A DNA stretch of 64,000 bases from Vandammella animalimorsus (GCF_002285265.1 NZ_NSJB01000004.1:107377-171376); one strand, 5' to 3'. Counted from the stretch's first letter, positions 37,212 through 45,617 are shown. Numbers and translations: made by a program. Notes: generated by a model not told the origin, from the letters alone.

Positions 37212-38141
37212 ATGATCGGCCGCATTGTCGAAATCGCAGACGACAGGCGGCACCTGTTCGTCAACCGCGGTTTCATGGTGGTGCGCGATACCGACGGCGA
37301 GCGCAAGGAGTTGGGCCAGGTGCCGCTGGACGACATCGCCGCCGTCATCGCCAATGCCCACGGCATCAGCTACACCAACAACCTCCTGGTGGCTCTAGCT
37401 GAGCGCGGCGCGCCCTTCGTACTGTGCGCGGCCAACCACAATGCCGTGGGCATGCTGCTGACGCTGGACGGCCATCACGTGCAGGCCAAGCGCATCGAAG
37501 CGCAAATCGCCGCCAGCTTGCCCACGCACAAGCGGCTGTGGGCGGCCATCGTCAAATCCAAACTGGAGCAACAAGCCGCCGCACTGGAGGCCGCAGGCGC
37601 GCCCACTGCGCCCTTGACTGCATTGGTGCGCAAGGTCAAAAGCGGTGATCCGGAAAACGTCGAAGGCCAAGGCGCACGGCGCTACTGGGGCTTGCTGTTC
37701 GGCAAGAACTTCCGCCGCGACCAGAACGCCGGCGGCCTCAACGCCCTGCTCAACTACGGCTACACCATCCTGCGTTCTGCCACCGCCCGCGCCGTGGTGG
37801 CTGCCGGCCTACATCCCAGCATCGGCCTGCACCACAGCAATGATGGCAATGCCATGCGCCTGGTGGATGACCTGATGGAGCCTTTCCGCCCAGTCATCGA
37901 CCTGAAGGTCTGGCAATTGCAGCGTGCCGGCGAAGAACAAGTCACGCCCGAAGCCAAGCGCGCCTTGGTGCACACGCTTTACGACGACATGCAAAGCAGT
38001 GCCGGTGCGACGCCGGTGATGGTTTGCATGCAGAAACTGGCCGTCTCGCTGGCCCAGGTGTATCTGGGCCAGCGCGACAAGCTGGAACTGCCGCTGCCGG
38101 GCTTGCCGCTCGCTCTGGCCAAAGGTCTGGACCAGGAATGA
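37212..38141 (+). CDS. cas1: CRISPR integrase Cas1
   Basis: 309 residues. Catalytic set: Glu151 in ENVEGQGARRYW, the His pair 207-208 in GLHHSNDGNAM and the acidic LVDDLMEPFRP (219-223). Type II Cas1 pattern. It integrates prespacers with Cas2 at the leader end. AAGGGG before the ATG; 14 bases after cas9 and 9 before cas2, so one operon. Confidence 0.97.
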   Translation: MIGRIVEIADDRRHLFVNRGFMVVRDTDGERKELGQVPLDDIAAVIANAHGISYTNNLLVALAERGAPFVLCAANHNAVGMLLTLDGHHVQAKRIEAQIAASLPTHKRLWAAIVKSKLEQQAAALEAAGAPTAPLTALVRKVKSGDPENVEGQGARRYWGLLFGKNFRRDQNAGGLNALLNYGYTILRSATARAVVAAGLHPSIGLHHSNDGNAMRLVDDLMEPFRPVIDLKVWQLQRAGEEQVTPEAKRALVHTLYDDMQSSAGATPVMVCMQKLAVSLAQVYLGQRDKLELPLPGLPLALAKGLDQE

Positions 38142-38150
38142 CACAATGCC

Positions 38151-38477
38151 ATGCTTTCAGGATACCGACTGATGTGGATGCTGGTGATGTTCGACCTGCC
38201 CGTGCTCACCAAAGCCGAGCGCAAGGCCGCCAGCGATTTCCGCAAATCGCTGCTCGACATGGGCTTCGAGATGAGCCAGCTCAGCGTCTATCTGCGCTTT
38301 TGCACCAGCCAGACCCAGCTGGATACTTACGCTCGCCGAGTCGAAGCCATCCTGCCCAGCGGCGGCAAGGTCAGCGTGCTACAGTTCACCGACAAGCAGT
38401 ACGAGCGCATCCTCACCTTCCATGGAAGGGCCAAGCAGCCGCCGTTGAAAGCACCCGATCAGTTCACTCTTTTCTAG
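38151..38477 (+). CDS. cas2: CRISPR-associated protein Cas2
   Basis: 108 residues. The ferredoxin-like start MWMLVMFDLPVLTKAERK carries the conserved Asp; KVSVLQFTDKQYERI near the C-terminus is typical of type II Cas2. It is the central dimer of the Cas1-Cas2 adaptation complex. No csn2 or cas4 follows, which together with Cas9 size makes the system II-C. The array lies 71 bases downstream. Confidence 0.96.
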   Translation: MLSGYRLMWMLVMFDLPVLTKAERKAASDFRKSLLDMGFEMSQLSVYLRFCTSQTQLDTYARRVEAILPSGGKVSVLQFTDKQYERILTFHGRAKQPPLKAPDQFTLF

Positions 38478-38501
38478 CTTGAAGCATGATTCCCACCCCC
38501 G

Positions 38502-38536
38502 AAAAAAGCAGAAAACTCCTTGTAGAACAAGGAGTT
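38502..38536 (-). terminator. Terminator of the CRISPR array transcript
   Basis: A 10-bp perfect stem (AACTCCTTGT, loop AGA, complement; 38514-38536) is followed on the minus strand only by TTTTCTGCTTTTTT. On the plus strand no T-run follows. It sits between cas2 and the first repeat and would stop a transcript running from the array toward cas2. Confidence 0.75.
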
Positions 38537-38548
38537 ACTGCAGAGGGA

Positions 38549-39966
38549 ATTTTAGATCACTGGGATTTGTGCTCTGACCGGAACCACCTGTACCAGCGTG
38601 CTCGCAACCAAGGAAATTTTAGATCACTGGGATTTGTGCTCTGACCGGAACCTCGGAAGTGAACCATTGCAGTTTGCCTTGATTTTAGATCACTGGGATT
38701 TGTGCTCTGACCGGAACTCGACGCCGGCGCAGACGGACGCCCGCTCAATTTTAGATCACTGGGATTTGTGCTCTGACCGGAACGCCTGCACGCGCACTGC
38801 GCGCACCAGGCCGATTTTAGATCACTGGGATTTGTGCTCTGACCGGAACTGGCGGTCGGTGTCTAGTGCCTCTGCAGCAATTTTAGATCACTGGGATTTG
38901 TGCTCTGACCGGAACTGTGCACTTCAATTCCTGTTCGCAATTGCCAATTTTAGATCACTGGGATTTGTGCTCTGACCGGAACGGTCGCGCAGCTGTCCGG
39001 CTGACCCTGTATATTTTAGATCACTGGGATTTGTGCTCTGACCGGAACACGCAAAGTCATCGCTTTGGCTCCTGTAAAATTTTAGATCACTGGGATTTGT
39101 GCTCTGACCGGAACATGCTGAAGCTGCACGGCGGTTTCGTGCGCATTTTAGATCACTGGGATTTGTGCTCTGACCGGAACAGGAAAGCATTATGTTTGTG
39201 TCATTTGATTATTTTAGATCACTGGGATTTGTGCTCTGACCGGAACAAGACGGCGACCTGCCCGAGCAGCCTGAAAATTTTAGATCACTGGGATTTGTGC
39301 TCTGACCGGAACTGGCAATCCTGCCTGTGCCAGGTCGCGATGATTTTAGATCACTGGGATTTGTGCTCTGGCCGGAACTCAACAAAGAGGTGACCGAGCT
39401 GGCCAAGAATTTTAGATCACTGGGATTTGTGCTCTGACCGGAACGTCGGCAACCTGATCGACCGGCTGCTGCTGATTTTAGATCACTGGGATTTGTGCTC
39501 TGACCGGAACAAGAGCGACAAGCGCATGGAAGGCCGCACCATTTTAGATCACTGGGATTTGTGCTCTGACCGGAACCAGCGCAATCGCCGCATTTATCCT
39601 TGCGTTATTTTAGATCACTGGGATTTGTGCTCTGACCGGAACAGTCCATCAGCGTTGCGATAACACTTATGAATTTTAGATCACTGGGATTTGTGCTCTG
39701 ACCGGAACAGGCATACGCGCGCGCCCTTGGCCTGCCGCATTTTAGATCACTGGGATTTGTGCTCTGACCGGAACCGAAGGCGATTGCTGGGTGACGGATG
39801 ATGCATTTTAGATCACTGGGATTTGTGCTCTGACCGGAACAGCAATCCTTCAGCATCGATGCGGCTCCTAATTTTAGATCACTGGGATTTGTGCTCTGAC
39901 CGGAACTCGCCCAATGCCGACCCCGCAGTGCTGCAGGATTTTAGATCACTGGGATTTGTGCTCTGA
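38549..39966 (-). CRISPR. Type II-C CRISPR array, 22 repeats and 21 spacers
   Basis: Repeats of 36 bp start every 66 bp (67 bp where a spacer is 31 nt: after the first, sixth and last full intervals); spacers are otherwise 30 nt. On the plus strand the repeat runs from ATTTTAGATCACTGGG to CTCTGACCGGAAC; as crRNA (minus strand) it starts GTTCCGGTCAGAGC and ends GATCTAAAAT. Repeats are identical except one A-to-G near 39372 and the last (39938-39966), which matches only 29 bases. Spacers are mostly GC-rich, and several read as open coding sequence. Transcription is inferred on the minus strand: the tracrRNA pairs with that sense, and TAAAAT at the repeat end is placed like the in-repeat -10 boxes of Neisseria and Campylobacter. 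Confidence 0.95.
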
Positions 39967-40020
39967 TAGTGCGCACACATTTAAAGCAAATCAGGTAGCA
40001 TTTATTACTGCGTCACCACA
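39967..40020. other. Cas-distal flank of the array
   Basis: AT-rich 54 bp between the degenerate last repeat and the next terminator. If the array is read on the minus strand this is upstream of its first promoter. No clear leader motif. Confidence 0.4.
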
Positions 40021-40056
40021 ACAAAGCCCGCCTGCGATTATCTCGGCGGGCTTTGT
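40021..40056. terminator. Hairpin terminator between array and higA
   Basis: ACAAAGCCCGCC at 40021-40032 pairs with its complement at 40045-40056. CTTTGTCGTTT follows on plus, CTTTGTTGTGG on minus; most likely it ends the higBA transcript. Confidence 0.7.
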
Positions 40057-40072
40057 CGTTTGGTTAGGTCGC

Positions 40073-40372
40073 TCAGGTTGCGAAAAAATGGAAGGGCTGG
40101 ATTCTTGTCAGCACGTCTGCAGCCTTTTCTTTAGCTGCACGCAGGTCGTATTCAGACTGCAGATTGATCCAAATTTGCGCATCCGTTTTGAAAAATTTGG
40201 CCAGGCGCAGGGCTGTGTCTGCGGTGATGGAGCGCTTGCCGTGCACGATCTCGTTGATCCGGTGCGGTGACACTCCAATTGCCTTGGCCAAGGCGTGTTG
40301 GCTGATGCCCATGGGCTCCAAAAACTCCTCGTTCAGAATCTCGCCGGGGTGGGGCCATGTGAATTGAGTCAT
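40073..40372 (-). CDS. higA: HigA-type antitoxin (XRE helix-turn-helix)
   Basis: 99 residues with AAAGGGAA before the ATG. PHPGEILNEEFLEPMGISQHALAKAIGVSPHRINEIVHGKRSITADTALRLAKFF is the HigA/VapI pattern: helix-turn-helix at about 25-65 and the hallmark W.HPGE at the start. It should bind and neutralise a HigB RNase and repress its own promoter. The partner lies directly upstream, its stop inside this gene's ribosome-site region, the normal higB-higA order. Confidence 0.9.
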   Translation of the reverse strand: MTQFTWPHPGEILNEEFLEPMGISQHALAKAIGVSPHRINEIVHGKRSITADTALRLAKFFKTDAQIWINLQSEYDLRAAKEKAADVLTRIQPFHFFAT

Positions 40373-40381
40373 TGTTCCCTT

Positions 40382-40669
40382 TCAGTGATCGTCCACGCTA
40401 TCTACATCGTCTGCGTTGTTGGTGACTTCATTCCACTTTAAGCAAATGCGCCACTGACCGTTGATGCGAGTACTGAACTGCCCTTGGCGGTCAAATTTCA
40501 ATGCTTTCAGGCGGTTGCTAGGCGACAAACACAAAAATTGATGCTGTTTTCGGCGTGCAGCAATGCGATTTGCTGCAGCACTGCTTTTGCGATATTGGCA
40601 AATCTCTTTTTCGGCAGAAATCAAAAGCTCCGCCGCATCTTCGCACTTGGAGCCGGAAATCGTTCTATG
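40382..40669 (-). pseudogene. higB: HigB-type toxin, apparently decayed
   Basis: The C-terminal part SPSNRLKALKFDRQGQFSTRINGQWRICLKW matches the core of HigB/RelE toxins. The N-terminal part resembles the family only loosely (GSKCEDAAELL), the middle is several residues short, the end reads VDSVDDH where VDYH is usual, and the frame has no ATG: the only in-frame starts are TTG at 40624 or rarer codons. These changes suggest loss of toxin function while the antitoxin stays intact. A functional non-ATG start cannot be excluded. Confidence 0.6.
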
Positions 40670-40703
40670 ATATTAGCAAGTTTCGTTGATATCATCAACC
40701 ATC

Positions 40704-41105
40704 ATGAAAGCTCTATCAGTGCGCCAGCCTTGGGCTGATGCAATCGCTTCTGGTCAGAAGTGGATCGAGTTCCGATCTCGGCCAACGCAATATCGCGGTG
40801 ATCTGGTGATCTGCTCATCGCGGTTCAATGAGGGCTACGTCGTGGACGTGAATGGGGAGGAAAAACCACTTCCTCTCGGTGTTATGCTGTGCGTCGTCAA
40901 GCTGATTGACTGTAGGCCAACAAAAAAGGCCGACGCTAAGCAGCCGGGGTATGGTGGTGCGGATGGCTATTTCTCGTGGATTCTGGACAATCAGATAGAT
41001 ATTTTGGTTCCGAAGCCAGTGCGCGGGATGGTTAATTTCTTCACAGTCCCCGACGATGAAATTGAGTTCGCGCCAGAAGGCAAATTCTGGTTCGATTACA
41101 TGTAA
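40704..41105 (+). CDS. ASCH domain protein
   Basis: 133 residues from ATG 40704 (MKALSVRQPWADAIASGQKWIEFRSRPTQYRGDL is cut here to its parts: RQPWA, KWIEFRSRPT, YRGDLVICSS). This is the ASCH fold, a PUA-like beta barrel that binds RNA or modified nucleosides; some members deacetylate N4-acetylcytidine. No other domain is present. It is divergent from higB and less GC-rich than the core genes, so it is probably part of the acquired island. Function here is unknown. Confidence 0.75.
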   Translation: MKALSVRQPWADAIASGQKWIEFRSRPTQYRGDLVICSSRFNEGYVVDVNGEEKPLPLGVMLCVVKLIDCRPTKKADAKQPGYGGADGYFSWILDNQIDILVPKPVRGMVNFFTVPDDEIEFAPEGKFWFDYM

Positions 41106-41124
41106 GCCAAAGGGCTTGCATCAA

Positions 41125-41565
41125 TCCATAAGAATGCCTCATTGACGCCCAAAGGGCGAGCCTATCTGGTCTCTCAGTATTGGGCTCGGACGCAGCTGCC
41201 CTGGCGCTGGTATCAGCCACCGCATCGCACGCAAGTGGCTGCGTCGCTTCGCCGCCGAGGGCGAAGCTGGTTTACTCGATCGTAGATTGCGCGCCCTTCA
41301 CTGCCCACAGCGCAGTGATGCTGGCAAGAGCGCGCGCCATGGCTCTGCGCTCCGCACTCAGCGGCTGACCAATGTCTGGATTGACAAGCGAGTAGGCCTG
41401 CCCATCAGCACGGAGGCAAGAGCTTGTCAGGCCACAGACGTAGCCCGATTGCCACCTTACAAGAACACCGCCTGTGCGTCATTACAAGTGCAGGACCGCC
41501 GGCAAGTTGCTACACCTAGACACCAAGCAGCAGATTTGCGTTCTTATCAGACGGGCCATGGTGCA
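41125..41565 (+). pseudogene. Decayed IS481-family transposase
   Basis: Pieces of the IS481 N-terminus can be read in different frames: NASLTPKGRAYLVSQ near 41135, then KWLRRFAAEGEAGLLDR near 41227-41285, then ALRTQRLTNVWIDK near 41345, and LDTKQQIC near 41517. At least two frameshifts and large internal losses separate them, and the DDE catalytic core is missing. It marks the far edge of the island. Confidence 0.65.
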
Positions 41566-41761
41566 ATAAACGAAATCAATTGTATATATATTGCAACGCC
41601 CCGAATTCTAACCCAATCAAAATCATTAAAATTTTACCGTAGGGATCTAAAGTAAAATCCATAAACCCAAATAATCAATATCACTTTTCTCTGACTGATG
41701 CATTTGATCCAAGGGTACGATACAGCTGGATCACGGCTTCAACAATCACAATTCCTTTCAT
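41566..41761. other. AT-rich non-coding stretch
   Basis: Nearly 200 bp of strikingly low GC (for example TTGTATATATATTGC) between the IS481 remnant and the DUF72 gene. No gene, repeat or clear promoter. Likely imported DNA at the island end. Confidence 0.5.
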
Positions 41762-42931
41762 TTATACCAACAGCTGCCCCGCCAGCTCCAGTACCGACAG
41801 CGGAGCCGAGCCCTCGGCCTTGTTGTTGATGGTCACATAGGCGTTCTGGCCTGCGCCGCAGGTGCCGTTGATGACGCGTGCCAGTTGCGCGCGGGTTTCG
41901 GGGTCGGGGTCTTGCAGGCGGTTGAATGGCGCGTATTCGGCCTTGGCGCTTTCGTAGCCGTAGGCGCCGTGGCGGCGGTGCAGGTTCCAGCGGCACACCA
42001 AGGGGCCTGGCCACAGCGCGCGCAGCAGCGGCAACTGCTCTTCAATGGGCGGCATTTTGGCGTGCAGGCCCAGACAGTAGGTGATGGGGTTGCCGCGGGC
42101 CTGGCGCGCCGTGCGCAAGACCTGGGCCAATTGCGGGGCATGGGCGGGGGCCAGAAAGGCGGCGTCGCGCACTTCGAGCGCGAGGACGCCATCGGGCGCC
42201 ACGGGGGCCAGCGGTGGCATGGCCGCCAGCAAGGCACCGATGCGCTCGATCAGCGCGGGCAACTCGACCAGCCGCGCGCGGGGCAAGGGGCTGAGCTGAA
42301 ACACCAGCGCGCCCACTTTGTGGCCCAGACCTTGCAATGCGGGTTGGATGAATTCGCGCAGCGCCAGCTCTGGATTCAGAAACATCGGATTGGGCGCGCG
42401 GCCGCAGCCGTCTTCGGCGCGCACCAGCGCATCGCAGACCAGGCTCGGGGCCTTGACGACGAAGCGAAAGTCATGGGGCACTTGCGCCGCATAGTGCGCG
42501 TATTGCTGGGCGCTCAATGGGCGGTAGAAGGCCCGATCCAGGCTGACGCTGCGCAGCAACGGGTGGGCGGCGTAGGCGGCCAGCCCCTGCCGAGAGAGTT
42601 GGCTTTGGTCGTAGTCGCCATCCCACACCAGCCCGGCCCAACCGGGGAAGTGCCAGGAAGAGGTGCCCATGCGCAGGCGGGGCGGCAAGGCTGCCGCCAG
42701 GGTCTGTATGCGGGCATCGGGGGGCGCGGCGCGCACCGCTGCTGTACGGTTGCGCCGCAGCGGCGTACCCTGGGCTGGTACGGCCTTGCGCTGCGTATGC
42801 GTGTCCTCGGCCAAAGGGCCTGCCTGGTCACTGGCCCGGCGGGCTTGCTGGGCCTCTCGGGCGACGGGCTCGGCAGGCAAGGGCAGGGCCTCGAACAGGG
42901 CTGTTTGCTGCGGTGGCGGGCTGGCGGGCAT
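41762..42931 (-). CDS. DUF72 (YecE-like) family protein
   Basis: 389 residues from ATG 42931. The DUF72 barrel covers about 95-385: MGTSSWHFPGWAGLVWDGDY, then DFRFVVKAPSL, LVFQLSPLP and YVTINNKAEGSAPLS. Residues 1-95 are a Pro/Ala/Arg-rich extension without known domain, so a later start is possible. The family is TIM-barrel-like with unknown function. First housekeeping gene after the island. Confidence 0.8.
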   Translation of the reverse strand: MPASPPPQQTALFEALPLPAEPVAREAQQARRASDQAGPLAEDTHTQRKAVPAQGTPLRRNRTAAVRAAPPDARIQTLAAALPPRLRMGTSSWHFPGWAGLVWDGDYDQSQLSRQGLAAYAAHPLLRSVSLDRAFYRPLSAQQYAHYAAQVPHDFRFVVKAPSLVCDALVRAEDGCGRAPNPMFLNPELALREFIQPALQGLGHKVGALVFQLSPLPRARLVELPALIERIGALLAAMPPLAPVAPDGVLALEVRDAAFLAPAHAPQLAQVLRTARQARGNPITYCLGLHAKMPPIEEQLPLLRALWPGPLVCRWNLHRRHGAYGYESAKAEYAPFNRLQDPDPETRAQLARVINGTCGAGQNAYVTINNKAEGSAPLSVLELAGQLLV

Positions 42932-43064
42932 GGCGGCGATGATAGGGCCACGCGCCGACTGGCGCCCATGAAGTACAGCCGACACATCCGGCCCAGGCGG
43001 CACAATGGCACAGGCGCCTGCCGTGGTGGCGAGCGCATGCGCACAGACGACAGGGAGGAGAAAG

Positions 43065-43337
43065 ATGCGTTGGTTGGGATTTGCCGGGCTGTTGCTGGCC
43101 CTGCTCATCACGGGCCTGGTGATCAAGCAACAGCTACAAGCCACACGCCCTGCCCCGCCCCCGCCGGGCGCGGGTGTGGCCTTGCCCAATGGCGCGAGTA
43201 GTGATGGCGCGAGACCGCCCATCACCAGGGCAACGACGCCAGAGGCCTACGGCGAACAAGTCCGGCAGCAGTATCAACAGACGCTGGATGCGGCCATGGA
43301 GCAGCAGCAACGCGCGCTGGAGGCCGCTGCTCAGTGA
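43065..43337 (+). CDS. Small membrane-anchored protein, unknown
   Basis: 90 residues; GGGAGGAG sits 5 bases before the ATG. One N-terminal transmembrane helix (WLGFAGLLLALLITGLVI), then a short Pro-rich linker and an Ala/Gln/Glu helix (QQYQQTLDAAMEQQQRAL) likely in the periplasm. No family recognised. Confidence 0.7.
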   Translation: MRWLGFAGLLLALLITGLVIKQQLQATRPAPPPPGAGVALPNGASSDGARPPITRATTPEAYGEQVRQQYQQTLDAAMEQQQRALEAAAQ

Positions 43338-43362
43338 GCGATGCGCTGCGGCGCCAGCGCGG

Positions 43363-44229
43363 TCAACGCGGCTTTGGCGGCGTGCCGGGCGCGGCCATCA
43401 TGGAGAAATCGCGCTCGAAGCGCATCAGGTGCTGGCCGCCATCGACCAGCAGCGTGGTACCGGTCAGCGAGGCATTGCTCAGCGCGAAGTGCACGGCGGC
43501 GGCCACATCCTCGGGGGTGGACGAGCGCCCCAGCGGGCTGAGCTGGTGCAGGCGCGCAAAGCTGTCGGCATCGAGGAATTCGCTGGTCAGCGTCAGCCCC
43601 GGCGCCACGCCGACGACGCGCACCCAGGGTGCCAGCGCCAGGGCCAGCATGGTGCCGGCCGCTTCCAGCGCCGCCTTGGAGAGGGTGTAGCTGAGAAAGT
43701 CCGGGTTCTGGTTCCAGAGCTTCTGGTCCAGCAGGTTCACGACCACGCCCTGCGGTCTGGCCGTGGCCGCCGCATCATCGCCAGTTGCAGCAGCGGCGCG
43801 CGCTTGCAGGTGGGCCTGCAGGGCCTGGGCCAGCACGATGGGCGCGGCCGTGTTGCTGCGCAGGTGCTGCTCCAGGCTGGCGTAGGTGAAGCCGCTGGCA
43901 TCGTCGAACTCGAAACGCGAGGCGCTGTTGACGATGGCATCGACGCGGCCAAAGCGCGCCAGCGCCGCAGGCAGCAGCGCGCGCGTCTGCGCCTCGTCGT
44001 CAAAGTCGGCGGCCAGCGCCTCGCTGTCGGCCCCGGCGGCGCGGCAAGCCTGCGCCGTAGCCTGCGCGGCGGCGCTGGAGTGGCGATAGTGCACGGCCAC
44101 ATTCCAGCCCTGCTGCGCCAGATGCACGGCGATGGCCGCCCCCAGGCGCAGGCCAGCCCCGGTGACCAGCACGGTGGGCCTGGCGCGGCCGGCGGGCAAA
44201 GCGGTGGCAGGGCTGGGGTTGGGGGACAT
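43363..44229 (-). CDS. SDR family oxidoreductase, pteridine-reductase-like
   Basis: 288 residues from ATG 44229. Cofactor motif TVLVTGAGLRLGAAIA (the TGxxxRxG type of NADPH-using pteridine reductases/FolM), NSASRFEFDD for the NNAS position and catalytic SYTLSKAALE (Tyr, Lys). GVAPGLTLTS follows. Probably reduces dihydropteridines. Divergent from the MidA-type gene with overlapping start regions. Confidence 0.88.
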   Translation of the reverse strand: MSPNPSPATALPAGRARPTVLVTGAGLRLGAAIAVHLAQQGWNVAVHYRHSSAAAQATAQACRAAGADSEALAADFDDEAQTRALLPAALARFGRVDAIVNSASRFEFDDASGFTYASLEQHLRSNTAAPIVLAQALQAHLQARAAAATGDDAAATARPQGVVVNLLDQKLWNQNPDFLSYTLSKAALEAAGTMLALALAPWVRVVGVAPGLTLTSEFLDADSFARLHQLSPLGRSSTPEDVAAAVHFALSNASLTGTTLLVDGGQHLMRFERDFSMMAAPGTPPKPR

Positions 44230-44251
44230 GAAGGGCTGCGACAATCGCGGC

Positions 44252-45454
44252 ATGGACGATGAAACACACGCAAACGCGCTGAGTGTAACCGGCCCCTTGT
44301 CGGCCAAACTGCGCCAGGCCATCGCCGCCCAGCAGGGCTGGCTGGGCTTTGACGCCTTCATGCACATGGCCTTGTACGAACCCGGCCTGGGCTATTACAG
44401 CAATGCGCGGCGCAAGATCGGGGCCATGCCTGCCACCGCCACACCCGCTGGGGCTGGCGAAGGCAGCGATTTCGTCACCGCGCCGGAGCTCTCGCCGCTG
44501 TTCGGCCGCTGCGTGGCCGTGCAACTGGCGCAGGCGCTGCGCGTGAGCGGCACCGACACGGTGTACGAGTTCGGCGCAGGCCACGGCAGCCTGGCGCGCG
44601 AGGTGCTGGGCACGCTGCAGGCCATGGGCGCGCCGCTGCGGCGCTACTGCATCATCGACGTCTCCGGCGCGCTGCGCGCGCGCCAGGCTCAGACCCTGGC
44701 GGCATTCGGCGCGCAGGTGCAATGGCTGGACGAGCTGCCGCCCACCCTTGAAGGCGTGCTGCTGGGCAACGAGGTGCTGGACGCCATGCCCGTGAAGCTG
44801 CTGGCCTGCAAGCAGGGCCAATGGCATGAGCGGGGCGTGGCGCTCGATGCCGCCGACGCTTTCACCTGGGCCGACCGCCCCAGCGCACTGCGCCCGCCCT
44901 GTGAGCCCAACGCCAGCGAGCTGGCCGCCCAGGCCTGGCCAGGCGATGCGCTGCCGCTACAGGGGCCGGGCGATGCCTGCGATTACCTGACCGAAATTCA
45001 CCCCTGGGCCGAAGCCTTCGTGCGCACCTGCGCAGAGCGCCTGCGCAAGGGCGCCATGCTGTGGATCGACTACGGCTTTGGCGAGCGCGAGTACTACCAC
45101 CCGCAGCGCCGCAGCGGCACGCTGGCCTGCCACTTCCAGCACCGCATGGACGACCAACCCCTGCACGACGTAGGCCAGAAGGACATCACCAGCCACGTCA
45201 ACTTCACCGGCATTGCCGTGGCCGCACAGGAAGCCGGCCTGGAAGTGCTGGGCTACACCTCGCAGGCGCGCTTTCTGATCAACTGCGGCATCCAGCCGAT
45301 GCTCGACGCTGCCAGCCTGCCCGAGCGCGCCATGGCCGCCAAGCTGCTGCACGAGCACGAAATGGGCGAGCTGTTCAAGGTGATGATGCTGGGCGCAGGC
45401 CCATTCTGGGAGCCGCAAGGCTTTGCCAGCGGCGATCGCACGCATACGCTGTAG
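44252..45454 (+). CDS. SAM-dependent methyltransferase, MidA/NDUFAF7 family
   Basis: 400 residues from ATG 44252 (an ATG at 44228 overlaps the divergent gene's start). Signatures: GFDAFMHMALYEPGLGYYSN, FVTAPELSPLFGRCVA, VYEFGAGHGSLAREVL (SAM motif I) and LLGNEVLDAMPV. NDUFAF7 methylates an arginine of a complex I subunit in mitochondria; the bacterial target is not established. Followed by a terminator hairpin. Confidence 0.9.
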   Translation: MDDETHANALSVTGPLSAKLRQAIAAQQGWLGFDAFMHMALYEPGLGYYSNARRKIGAMPATATPAGAGEGSDFVTAPELSPLFGRCVAVQLAQALRVSGTDTVYEFGAGHGSLAREVLGTLQAMGAPLRRYCIIDVSGALRARQAQTLAAFGAQVQWLDELPPTLEGVLLGNEVLDAMPVKLLACKQGQWHERGVALDAADAFTWADRPSALRPPCEPNASELAAQAWPGDALPLQGPGDACDYLTEIHPWAEAFVRTCAERLRKGAMLWIDYGFGEREYYHPQRRSGTLACHFQHRMDDQPLHDVGQKDITSHVNFTGIAVAAQEAGLEVLGYTSQARFLINCGIQPMLDAASLPERAMAAKLLHEHEMGELFKVMMLGAGPFWEPQGFASGDRTHTL

Positions 45455-45499
45455 CCGCCTTGTAGCGCCGCCCCGCATCGAACATCCTGCGCGCGCAGT

Positions 45500-45535
45500 A
45501 AAAAGCCCTTGCGGCAGGCCATGCAGCAAGGGCTT
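45500..45535 (-). terminator. Terminator after tRNA-Cys
   Basis: AAGCCCTTGC and its complement flank a 13-base loop; on the minus strand TTTTT follows. It ends the tRNA-Cys transcript and faces the MidA-type gene. Confidence 0.8.
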
Positions 45536-45543
45536 GAAATGTC

Positions 45544-45617
45544 TGGAGGCGCGGCCCGGAATCGAACCGGGGTCAACGGATTTGCAATCCGGTGCATAAC
45601 CACTTTGCTACCGCGCC
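45544..45617 (-). tRNA. tRNA-Cys (GCA)
   Basis: 74 nt including an encoded CCA. Acceptor stem GGCGCGG/CCGCGCC, anticodon loop TTGCAAA with GCA, T loop GGTTCGATTCC. Class I cloverleaf is complete. Confidence 0.95.

Noticed and set aside
38598..39393. Open frames through the CRISPR array with repeated ILDHWDLCSDRN
   Set aside because: They are translations of the 36-bp repeats and spacers (66-bp period is a multiple of three), not protein genes.
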